From contig CAYQBG010000014.1 of NCBI GenBank assembly GCA_964415675.1, forward strand, positions 53,346 to 117,345: a stretch of 64,000 bases of DNA, given 5' to 3'. A program made the translations under genes and the position numbers. This document shows positions 52,761 through 60,953 of the stretch, in pieces (the first letter of the stretch is position 1; each line of letters begins with the position of its first letter). The notes under the pieces were generated by a model. That model made no database searches. It worked only from the letters and a program-made list of their open reading frames with translations, and had not been told where the DNA came from. This DNA is from UBA5336 sp964415675. GTDB lineage: Bacteria; Pseudomonadota; Alphaproteobacteria; Caulobacterales; Hyphomonadaceae.

Positions 52761-55061
52761 ATGAGCGGTATGCATGACGCCAGCGCAAGGGTTCTCCAGG
52801 CCGCAAGGCAGCGCGGCAGCATAAGTGCTGTCGTATCCTTTGCAGACCTCGCCAGCTGGCTGACGGCGGCGCAACCCGTGTCGTCTCCCGATGAGATTGC
52901 GAAAGCCGCTGGCAGGCTTGCCGATTCGCATGTCGAAGCCGCCGCTCGCCTGTCCATGGCCGAAATGCTTGAAGTGATCCCGGACACGCCGCGCGATCCG
53001 GAACTGGCACATGCGCTCAATAATGGCGTGCCCGGCGAACTGATTGAGGAAGGCTTGCGCCACCCCAGGGGATTTGGCGGCCTGGCAGCCCGGCTGCGAG
53101 ATCGCGCAGCCGAGACTGGGACATGGATATGCCGGACCTGTATGCCTGCACTCGTCGAGGACGCCGCCGGCATCAGCCAGGAATGGCTCGGCCTTGGCGG
53201 CCAGCTTGTCTTCTGGCCCGGAGAGATTCCTGACGCCGCGACGCCTTCGGTGAGTCTCGACCTGTCGGAATTCGTCACCCCGGATGGCCTGGAAACCGAA
53301 AGGCTGTGCGCGGTTTGCACTGCACTCCGCGATCAACCCGGAGAAAACGGGTTGGTCCTTGTCAGCGGTCTTGTGGCAGCCGCGATGAGCCTTGGAGCGG
53401 ATATCGCCACCGCCGAGGGGCGGGACGTCGCGGCCGCCCTGATAGCTCTGGTCGCCAGCGATCTGAGCGGCCATCCCCTCAAGAAGGCACAGGCTGATTG
53501 TCTCGGACTGAAATCGCGCAGGGCTTGCGCACACAAGGGGCCGGGGCTCGCCGTTCTGGCACTCTCGCCCGGCATTCTCGATCTTGCGGCGGGTAGCGAA
53601 GGGCTCAACCCGCCGGGCGCCTATGTCGCCGAAGGCGCCGACGGGATCGAACCTGGCCGGGTGCTCCGTCTCGCGCTTGGACGGCTGCAGCCCGGCGCGC
53701 TCGACCATCTGGCAGACCAGTTCACAGCCGGCCAGGCGCTGAGCGAAGCCGGCGAGATTTCCGAGGAGCGGTTGCGCGCGCGCGGGTTCACCGTGGAAGC
53801 CATTCATCGGATCCGGCGCGCCCTTGGCGAGGGACTGCCAATGAATGCCGCCTTTTCACGCTGGGTCCTCGGCGATGAGATCATTTCCAAAGACTTGCGC
53901 CTGGCGCCTGAGGGGTTTGATGCTGACGGACATGCGCTGCTATCGGCAATCGGGTTCTCCAGGCGGGATATAGAAGCTGCCGAACAGGCGGTCGACGGCT
54001 GGGCCGAACGCACAGCACGGGCAGCCCTGCGCGAAGCGGGAATCGAACCCGCGCCATCCGCTGAGGCCCTGCTGGCGCTGGGCGCGCAGATAGCGCCCTT
54101 CCTGACCCTGCCGCCGGTGCTTAGACTGGCGCCCGCTGACGGGCTCGAACAGCTCGAAGCTGCCGATAAAGCCGGGACAGCACTTCAGGTGACAGGCGGT
54201 GGGCGCAACGAGCCACCGCGACTACATGAGCGGCTTGCACGCATACACGCGCTTGCCGACGATCTGCTTGATGGCAACGAAGCCGGTGAAGAAACGGCCG
54301 CGCCACCCGCGAGCGTCGATACGCCTGAACCGCCCTTACCCGGCGAGGCCCAGCGGACGCGCTTGCCCGACAGGCGCAAGGGCTACATCCAGAAATCGAC
54401 CGTCGGTGGCCACAAGGTCTATCTGCACACAGGCGAATTCGACGACGGCTCCCTCGGTGAAATCTTCATCGACATGCACAAGGAGGGCGCCGCCTTTCGC
54501 TCCCTGATGAACAATTTCGCCATCTCAGTCTCGCTTGGACTGCAATATGGTGTATCGCTGGACGAATATGTCGATGCATTCGTGTTTACACGTTTCGAGC
54601 CGGCCGGCGATGTCACCGGAAATGACCGGATCAGCCGGGCTACATCCATTCTCGACTATATTTTCCGCGAGTTGGCTGTGTCCTATCTGGGCCGCGAAGA
54701 CCTCGCCGAGCTGGGCGATGCGACCCATGACGGGCTTGGCCGCGGCCTTCGCGACGGTATCGACAAGACCGGCGGCACCAATTTCACGCAAGAGGCCGCC
54801 CAGCTCATCTCCCGGGGGTTCTCGCGCGGGCAGTTGCCGGACAATATTGTCATTCTTGACAAGCGCCGCCCCGCGACCGACGGCGACGGTGAAACGCCCT
54901 CAGACGCGGTCACACCCGGCGAGATCATGGCCAACGCCCTCGATGACAACCATTACCTCAGCGAACCGTGCGCAGAATGTGGCAGTTTCACGCTCTATGC
55001 TGCAGGCGAGGATGGTGCCGTGAGCTGCGAGACCTGCGGCGCGCGGCAAACGGCCACCTGA
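52761..55061 (+). CDS. Degenerate class II ribonucleotide reductase-like protein with intact TSCPD C-terminus
   Basis: 766 residues from ATG 52761. The last ~270 residues closely follow the C-terminus of alphaproteobacterial B12-dependent NrdJ: RLPDRRKGYIQKSTVGGHKV, FIDMHKEGAAFRSLMNNFAI, SLGLQYGVSLDEYVDAFVFT, RATSILDYIFRELAVSYLGR, and a zinc ribbon CAECGSFTLYAAGEDG plus CETCG. Upstream, about residues 340-425 (GFTVEAIHRIRRALGEGLPM, FSRWVLGDEIISKDLRL, LLSAIGFSRRDIEAAEQAVD) align in order with the NrdJ region after the barrel. The first ~330 residues do not show the catalytic barrel, the radical-site Cys loop or the NCxxL/PCGE-type motifs I would expect, and NrdJ is normally ~1200 residues. So it is probably not a reductase; it may bind nucleotide, regulate, or partner an active enzyme elsewhere. 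Confidence 0.8.
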   Translation: MSGMHDASARVLQAARQRGSISAVVSFADLASWLTAAQPVSSPDEIAKAAGRLADSHVEAAARLSMAEMLEVIPDTPRDPELAHALNNGVPGELIEEGLRHPRGFGGLAARLRDRAAETGTWICRTCMPALVEDAAGISQEWLGLGGQLVFWPGEIPDAATPSVSLDLSEFVTPDGLETERLCAVCTALRDQPGENGLVLVSGLVAAAMSLGADIATAEGRDVAAALIALVASDLSGHPLKKAQADCLGLKSRRACAHKGPGLAVLALSPGILDLAAGSEGLNPPGAYVAEGADGIEPGRVLRLALGRLQPGALDHLADQFTAGQALSEAGEISEERLRARGFTVEAIHRIRRALGEGLPMNAAFSRWVLGDEIISKDLRLAPEGFDADGHALLSAIGFSRRDIEAAEQAVDGWAERTARAALREAGIEPAPSAEALLALGAQIAPFLTLPPVLRLAPADGLEQLEAADKAGTALQVTGGGRNEPPRLHERLARIHALADDLLDGNEAGEETAAPPASVDTPEPPLPGEAQRTRLPDRRKGYIQKSTVGGHKVYLHTGEFDDGSLGEIFIDMHKEGAAFRSLMNNFAISVSLGLQYGVSLDEYVDAFVFTRFEPAGDVTGNDRISRATSILDYIFRELAVSYLGREDLAELGDATHDGLGRGLRDGIDKTGGTNFTQEAAQLISRGFSRGQLPDNIVILDKRRPATDGDGETPSDAVTPGEIMANALDDNHYLSEPCAECGSFTLYAAGEDGAVSCETCGARQTAT

Positions 55062-55153
55062 CCCTCGCTCCCGGGCGCATCCGGCGGGCGAGGCTGGCCT
55101 GCGAATTGCGCGTTGAGCGCGAATTCCAGTGCTGGTACCAGTGAGGCTGCCCC

Positions 55154-55645
55154 ATGATGAAACACTTCGCCACATTCGCTGCGCTTGTCGCCATGCTTGC
55201 GCTTCCGTCCACTGCCCAGGACGCGCAGGAGATCGCGAAGGTCCAGGCCGGGGAGGCTTGTCCGGGCTGCAACCTCTTCCAGGCTGATCTGTCCTATCGC
55301 GACCGGCCCGGCCTTGATGTCTCGGGCGCACGCCTGCGCCAGGCCAATCTCTCGCTGGCCACAATGAACGGCGCCAATTTCGCACGGGCAAACCTGTCAA
55401 TCTCGAATCTGTTCGGCGGACGATTTACGGGTGCGCGCTTCGTCGCCACTGATCTCAGCCGCGCAGTGCTTGTCGGGGCCTATCTTGGCGATGCCGACCT
55501 CACAGGCGCGAAACTGGACGGTGCCAATCTGTCGGGCGCCAATCTCTCAACCTCGAAGGGCCTGACCCGGGAACAGCTCTCGAAAGCCTGCGGCGACAGC
55601 AGCACCCAATTGCCCGATGGGCTTTCCGTGCCACACTGCCAGTGA
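55154..55645 (+). CDS. Secreted pentapeptide-repeat protein
   Basis: 163 residues. Signal peptide (HFATFAALVAMLALPSTAQ), a C-x2-C pair in GEACPGCNLFQADLSYRD, then about 13 pentapeptide repeats of A(D/N)LSx type (ANLSLATMNGANFARANLSI, ADLTGAKLDGANLSGANLS), predicted to form a right-handed four-sided helix. The end has a Cys motif, KACGDSSTQLPDGLSVPHCQ, also present in the next gene. Probably periplasmic or extracellular; function unknown. Confidence 0.88.
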   Translation: MMKHFATFAALVAMLALPSTAQDAQEIAKVQAGEACPGCNLFQADLSYRDRPGLDVSGARLRQANLSLATMNGANFARANLSISNLFGGRFTGARFVATDLSRAVLVGAYLGDADLTGAKLDGANLSGANLSTSKGLTREQLSKACGDSSTQLPDGLSVPHCQ

Positions 55646-55710
55646 GAAATCACAGTCATTAAGACTTTTTCAGTTCCTTGACCGTCGCTTCTCTTGTAAA
55701 TCTCCGCGCT

Positions 55711-56442
55711 ATGCTTTCAAGATTTCTGTCGTCAGCTGGCTTAACTGCCCTAATCACGGGAGCGTTGTGCACGGCCAGTGCGCAAGCGGCAAAAGTGGCA
55801 TGGTCGCCATCCTATTCTGGTTCTTGCAGCGATTGCAGCCTATCCGGCAAGCAGATGGTCGGCTGGACACTGGATGGCGCCAATTATCCCGGCGCCCGGA
55901 TGGACGATGCCAATCTTCGTCATCTTCAGGCCAAAGACGCCGTATTCACAGGCGCGTCCGCAAATGGCGCATGGTTTAACGACGCCGTCCTGGACCGGTC
56001 TGACTTTTCCGGTGCCGTCCTGGACGATGCGCACTTCGACAGAGTTTCAGCCACAGGCGCTGATTTCACGGGCGCCAGGCTGGAACGGGCGATCCTGGAC
56101 GGTGCCAGTCTGGTCGGGGCCACCTTGTCACGGATCGAAGCGACCGGCCTTTCGGCCAGGCGCGCCGTCTTTTCTGGCGGCAACCTCACCGGCGCGGTTC
56201 TGTCTGGCGGGCTGTTTGGCGAGAGCATATTCAACAATACCGACCTGACCGGCGCAGATTTCAGCCAAAGCGATATTGCCGGAGCAAGCTTTCTGGACGC
56301 GCGGATAGATGGCGCCGATTTCACCGGTGTGAAAGGGTTCAAAAGTGCCGATTTCACCGGCGCGTGCCGCACGCAGGCGACACGTCTGCCATATCTTCTG
56401 AATCTGCCCGAATGCGTCGCCCCCACGGCGGACCAGCGCTAG
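55711..56442 (+). CDS. Secreted pentapeptide-repeat protein, paralogue of the upstream gene
   Basis: 243 residues from ATG 55711 (an in-frame TTG lies 11 codons earlier). Signal peptide (SRFLSSAGLTALITGALCTA), then C-x2-C in GSCSDCSLSGKQMVGWTL, about 30 pentapeptides (LDGANYPGARMDDANLRHLQ; VLDDAHFDRVSATGADFTGA), and the closing ACRTQATRLPYLLNLPECV motif. Its Cys plan matches that of the neighbour 65 bp upstream, so they arose by duplication. Function unknown. Confidence 0.87.
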   Translation: MLSRFLSSAGLTALITGALCTASAQAAKVAWSPSYSGSCSDCSLSGKQMVGWTLDGANYPGARMDDANLRHLQAKDAVFTGASANGAWFNDAVLDRSDFSGAVLDDAHFDRVSATGADFTGARLERAILDGASLVGATLSRIEATGLSARRAVFSGGNLTGAVLSGGLFGESIFNNTDLTGADFSQSDIAGASFLDARIDGADFTGVKGFKSADFTGACRTQATRLPYLLNLPECVAPTADQR

Positions 56443-56540
56443 CGCATCTTCAAGCCAAGTTGAGACTTTCAAGATACGCAGTGTCCTGTTTCGACGGGCT
56501 TTCTGGACGCGAACCGGGTCCCACTTCGCTCGCAAATGCG

Positions 56541-57527
56541 CTAGCCCGCCGCCAGGCGCCCGCGCCAGGCAAGATACCAGTCGACAAAGCGGGCAAGACC
56601 ATCGGCAAGCGGCGTCTCCGGCGAGAAGCCGTAGTCGGTGCGCAGACGTGTATTGCTCGCATAGGTCTCGACCATGTCACCTTGCGGCAGTGCTGCGAGC
56701 TCGACCGTGGCGGACTGTCCCAGAAGGCCTTCCAGAATCTCGACCATTTCACCAACAGGCTCGGGCGCATGATTTCCGATATTGTAAACCCGGTGACCCG
56801 GCGCCAGCGCCGGCCCGTCTGCAACCTCGTCCACCATCCTCGCGATCGCAGTTGTGACGTCATCGATATAGGTGAAATCGCGCCGCACATTGCCATAGTT
56901 GAACAGGCGAATGGGCTGGTCCTCAAGGATGGCCTGCGCGAACTTCCAATAGGCCATGTCCGGTCGTCCCCATGGCCCGTAGACGGTGAAGAAGCGTAGG
57001 CCGATCATATCGGTCTGGTAAAGGGCATGATAGGTGCGACTGAGCGTTTCATCGGCGATCTTGGTCGCCGCATAGAGCGATTTGGGCGTTGGCAACGCCA
57101 TATCCTCGTCGAAAGGCAAGGCCTCGACACCGCTATAGACAGAGCTAGACGAGGCATAGATCATACGCCGCACACTCGGGCAGTGCCGTACCGCCTCCAG
57201 CAGGCTGACCTGCCCTGTCAGGTTGGAATGGGCATAATCCATCGGCGCATCGAATGAGTGGCGCACACCTGCCTGCGCCGCCAGGTGGATGACAACCTGA
57301 GGCCGGATTTCCGCAAACAGGCGCATCAGACCGTCAGCATCCGCGATATCAATGCAGGCATGCTCGGCTGCTCCGGCGAGATCAGACAGCCGCGCCTGTT
57401 TAAGGCGGATATCGTAATAGGTGTTGAGATTGTCGACGCCAAACACCTGAATTCGATCAGACGCGGCGAGTCTTGCGCACATGTGTGCGCCGATGAACCC
57501 GGCCGATCCAGTGACGAGAACTCTCAA
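56541..57527 (-). CDS. NAD-dependent epimerase, UDP-glucuronate 4-epimerase-like
   Basis: 328 residues from TTG 57527; AGGCGG upstream, and no in-frame ATG nearby. Extended SDR: MRVLVTGSAGFIGAHMCARL, the UDP-glucuronate-epimerase-type VFGVDNLNTYYDIRLKQARL, HLAAQAGVRHSFDAPMDYAH, IYASSSSVYSGVEALPFDED, YxxxK in SLYAATKIADETL, and FFTVYGPWGRPDMAYWKFAQ. It should convert UDP-glucuronate to UDP-galacturonate for envelope glycans. It sits apart from the main glycan cluster. Confidence 0.92.
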   Translation of the reverse strand: MRVLVTGSAGFIGAHMCARLAASDRIQVFGVDNLNTYYDIRLKQARLSDLAGAAEHACIDIADADGLMRLFAEIRPQVVIHLAAQAGVRHSFDAPMDYAHSNLTGQVSLLEAVRHCPSVRRMIYASSSSVYSGVEALPFDEDMALPTPKSLYAATKIADETLSRTYHALYQTDMIGLRFFTVYGPWGRPDMAYWKFAQAILEDQPIRLFNYGNVRRDFTYIDDVTTAIARMVDEVADGPALAPGHRVYNIGNHAPEPVGEMVEILEGLLGQSATVELAALPQGDMVETYASNTRLRTDYGFSPETPLADGLARFVDWYLAWRGRLAAG

Positions 57528-57756
57528 AACATGTCCGCCTGTCGCATGATCCGGCTGGCCCGGACGCTATCTCATCTGGCCTCTGGCCCGACGCGCCAGA
57601 ACACTATGGCGCCTCTCGCCAAGCGTCAAACCTTGCGCCGCTTGCCCCGCGGTGAGGGCGCCGACAGGCCTTTCGGCGAGTTGACCCTGCAGACGCTCAG
57701 GCCTACCAAATTTGCAAATAAACATCACCGGGAGCGTCCACAGGGAGGACAGACAA

Positions 57757-58965
57757 TTGGCTGATATTGACGAAAAGGCGCTGGGAGACTTTGCAGCCGA
57801 CGCAGACGCCTGGTTTGCAGAGAATGTGAACCCCGACCCCGGATTCATGCTGCCGCTGACATTCATGGAAGTTGGTAACGAGCAGCAGTTCAATTTCCTG
57901 CGTGACTGGCAGAACAAGGTCTGGGAGGCAGGCTATCTGGGCGCGTCCTGGCCGAAGGAATATGGCGGCGGCGGACTGCCCGAGGCCTTCCAGCGCGCCG
58001 CGACCCGCGCCATGCGCAAGCATCACGCGCCGATCATGCTCAACGCCATCGGGCTGAACTGGACCGGCCCCCTGCTGCTCGATATCGGCACGCCGGATCA
58101 CCGGGCGAAATACCTCAAGGGCATCCTTTCAGCCGAGGATATCTGGTGCCAGGGCTTCTCCGAGCCCGAACACGGCTCCGATCTCGGCAACGCCCAGACC
58201 CGCGCGGTGCGCGATGGCGATGAATACGTCATCAACGGATCGAAGATCTGGACCACACAGGGCAATTACGCGAAATACATGATCCTTCTGGCCCGCACCA
58301 ATCCGGATGCGCCGCGCAAATATGACGGTCTCAGCTTTTTCCTCGCGCCGATGAAGATTCCTGGCGTCGAGACCCATCCGATCCGCAAGCTGACGGGCGA
58401 ATATGGCTTCACGCAGACCTTCTTTACCGATGCGCGCATCCCTGCCGATGGCCTCATGGGAAATGAAGGCGAGGGCTGGAAGGTGGCCATGCGGACGCTG
58501 GAATATGAGCGCGGGGCGCGCGGCGGTCAGGCCGGCGGCTATGTCGTTACCGAACGCGACGCCTTCGACGTGCTCGACCTTGCCCGCCGGATGAGCCGGG
58601 GCGGCAAGCCGGTCCTCGATGACCCGGTGCTCAAGGACCAGCTCATGGATTTCATCATCGAAATCCAGGGCAACCGGCTCTGCCAGGAACGCCAGAAAAT
58701 CGCGCCCCTGACGGCCGACAGGCCGATGGGGCTGCCCCTATCGTCGAAACTGATGACGACCGAAATGGTCAGGCGCCTGAATGAATTCGCCGTGTCCCTG
58801 ACAGGGGCGCATGGCGGGTATTATGTCGGCGAGGCAAATGCGGTCGATGACGGCATCTGGACGCGCGGTTATCTCAATTCCTTCTCGGCAACGATCGGGG
58901 GCGGAACATCGCAGATCCAGCACAATATTATTGGCGAGCATGTGCTCGGCCTGCCGAAAAGCTGA
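57757..58965 (+). CDS. Acyl-CoA dehydrogenase
   Basis: 402 residues from TTG 57757, because GGGAGG lies at the right distance and the 15 codons upstream look non-coding. FAD enzyme oxidising an acyl-CoA to the 2-enoyl-CoA. Seen: YLGASWPKEYGGGGLPEAFQ, CQGFSEPEHGSDLGNAQTRA, WTTQGNYAKYMILLARTNPD, and the C-terminal ATIGGGTSQIQHNIIGEHVL typical of the family. Followed after 14 nt by a second acyl-CoA dehydrogenase, an arrangement seen where the two proteins form a heteromer for sterol, aromatic or branched substrates. Substrate unknown. Confidence 0.93.
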   Translation: MADIDEKALGDFAADADAWFAENVNPDPGFMLPLTFMEVGNEQQFNFLRDWQNKVWEAGYLGASWPKEYGGGGLPEAFQRAATRAMRKHHAPIMLNAIGLNWTGPLLLDIGTPDHRAKYLKGILSAEDIWCQGFSEPEHGSDLGNAQTRAVRDGDEYVINGSKIWTTQGNYAKYMILLARTNPDAPRKYDGLSFFLAPMKIPGVETHPIRKLTGEYGFTQTFFTDARIPADGLMGNEGEGWKVAMRTLEYERGARGGQAGGYVVTERDAFDVLDLARRMSRGGKPVLDDPVLKDQLMDFIIEIQGNRLCQERQKIAPLTADRPMGLPLSSKLMTTEMVRRLNEFAVSLTGAHGGYYVGEANAVDDGIWTRGYLNSFSATIGGGTSQIQHNIIGEHVLGLPKS

Positions 58966-58979
58966 AGCGGGAGCCAATC

Positions 58980-60098
58980 ATGGAACATCTGGGCCGTATG
59001 GGCTTTAGCGAGGAACAGGCCGATCTTCTCGATATTGCGGAGAGCTTCTGCCGCGAGCGTTCGCCGATCGACAAGGTGCGTGCGCTGATCGATGACGAGA
59101 TCGGGCATGACCCGGCAGCCTGGGAGGAGCTTTCCGGTCTTGGCTGGCTCGGCATAGCGATCCCGGAAGACTTTGGCGGCTCAGGCCTCGGGCTGGGTGA
59201 AGTCGTCCCGGTGGTCGAACAGATGGGCAGGCAGATGATGGCGGGGCCGTTCGTAACTACCACACTCGCCGCGCAGTCCCTCCTCATAGGCGGGCAGGAG
59301 ACTCAAAAAAGCCGCTGGCTACCAAAGCTCGCCATGGGCACGCCTGCGACTCTCGCGCTGATGGAAGGCGATGGCAATTGGGATCTCGAAGCGATCACGG
59401 CCAAGGCAGAGGGCGGCGACACGCTCGCGCTGTCGGGGCGCAAGCTGTTTGTCGAGAATGGTGCAGTCGCCGAACTCATCATCGCCTCGGTTATCTATGA
59501 TGGCGCGCCCGCCCTGGTTCTCATTGAGCCCGCGACCCTGCCCGGGGAAGCGCTGCGCCGTGAGGCCGTAATTGACGAGACCCGGCGCAGTTTCGAACTC
59601 ACACTCGATGGGGTGACGGTCCCGGCATCCAGCCTGATGGACACGGGCAAAGCGCGCGCCACGCTCGCCCATATCGGGCTGGCGGCCAGCCTGCTCGCAA
59701 CAGCCGAGATGGCCGGCGGCACGCAGGCCTGCATTGATGACACGCTCGACTATCTCAACACCCGCAAACAGTTCGGCAAGCTGATCGGCTCTTACCAGGC
59801 GTTGAAACATCCGATTGTCGATGCCTATGTCGAATACGAACAGGCGCGCTCGCATCTCTACAGTGCGGCCCATAGTTTCACCGAACAGGGTGCCGGCGAA
59901 GTCGCCACACGCATGGCCCGGGCCCAGGCCGACAAGGCGTTTTCCTTTGCCGCCGATCGCGCGATCCAGTTCCATGGCGGCTTCGGCTTCACCTATGACT
60001 GCAATGCCCAGCTGTATCGCCGCCGCGCCATCTGGCACGCCTCCCAGACTGGCGACGCCGCCTGGCACAAACGCAAACTGGCGGAATTGCTTTTATAA
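58980..60098 (+). CDS. Acyl-CoA dehydrogenase (second of tandem pair)
   Basis: 372 residues. Seen: MGFSEEQADLLDIAESFCRE, WLGIAIPEDFGGSGLGLGEV, a middle beta domain (GDTLALSGRKLFVENGAVAE), and a C-terminal helical domain with LDYLNTRKQFGKLIGSYQAL, HGGFGFTYDCNAQLYRRRAI. The second-subunit type, often lacking some active-site features and paired with the upstream gene. GCGGGAGCC precedes ATG 58980. Likely cotranscribed with the first dehydrogenase. Confidence 0.92.
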   Translation: MEHLGRMGFSEEQADLLDIAESFCRERSPIDKVRALIDDEIGHDPAAWEELSGLGWLGIAIPEDFGGSGLGLGEVVPVVEQMGRQMMAGPFVTTTLAAQSLLIGGQETQKSRWLPKLAMGTPATLALMEGDGNWDLEAITAKAEGGDTLALSGRKLFVENGAVAELIIASVIYDGAPALVLIEPATLPGEALRREAVIDETRRSFELTLDGVTVPASSLMDTGKARATLAHIGLAASLLATAEMAGGTQACIDDTLDYLNTRKQFGKLIGSYQALKHPIVDAYVEYEQARSHLYSAAHSFTEQGAGEVATRMARAQADKAFSFAADRAIQFHGGFGFTYDCNAQLYRRRAIWHASQTGDAAWHKRKLAELLL

Positions 60099-60300
60099 GT
60101 ATGCATTGGGAAAGCGCTCCAGGCTCCTGCCCCAATCAGGACGACCGAAGATCGCCGGAAGGCGACAGTCGTCGCTGATAGTCGAACGTCTCTCAAGTTC
60201 TTAATTTGCCACTGTTATGTCAGATGGGGAACGTTAGCCGCAACACTTGCAGCAGAGAACCCCGAAATAGAGAACACTAGTCATCATTGGGGGTGGCGGG

Positions 60301-60707
60301 ATGACATTTCGAAATGAGCTCGAGTTCATCGCCGAACGCCGGGGCGATACCGAAAAGCTCCAAAGAGGGTTACAGCTATTCAGCGAGACCCACTTTCTAC
60401 GACCAAAACGTTCTGGAGACATCCGCCCGCATACTTGTCATCCATGTTGGATATAGATTCTATGGATTACTTTGCAGTTGCCACTCAAAAGATCATCATG
60501 CTTTCTGGTGAATTCGATGAGAGCGTGCCATCTGAATCACCGGTCTTTTTAGCAAACGCACTCCGACAAGATGCGGAACGAACCGTTATCATTGATGTAG
60601 TTCCCGGAGCAAACCATGTTCTTGAGCGGGATGGCGAATATTTGAAGCCAGAAATCATGTCAAACCTACATGCATGGTTTTCGGGTGCCGAATACTCAAA
60701 GCCTTAG
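60301..60707 (+). pseudogene. Decayed alpha/beta hydrolase C-terminal fragment
   Basis: A 90-codon frame at 60435-60707 reads AVATQKIIMLSGEFDESVPS, then TVIIDVVPGANHVLE, the Asp and His neighbourhood of an alpha/beta hydrolase C-terminus, but no nucleophile part exists. The preceding stretch in another frame (KEGYSYSARPTFYDQNVLE, then ARILVIHVG) looks like the segment just before it, so at least one frameshift and loss of the N-terminal two thirds are inferred. Base composition is more AT-rich than the surroundings. The region 60099-60300 before it has no recognisable gene. Confidence 0.45.
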
Positions 60708-60953
60708 CCTTCAATGACGGCTAACCATAGCATTTCTGCCGTTCACGCGAGGAGTTATGACGACTGTTTCGGGCGCTGGGACGAACATCGTAACCTTTGC
60801 CCATAGGCGGGCTCTGGGCTTAATGTTTCGGGTTCTCTGACACCTGCTGCGGGACCGCTTCCAAGTGAGCAAGGCTCGGCATGGCGTGCTGCTGCGGCTT
60901 CGTGATCGCGGCGCTCAAACTTTTCCTGGTATTTCACCGATTTGGCGCTGCCC

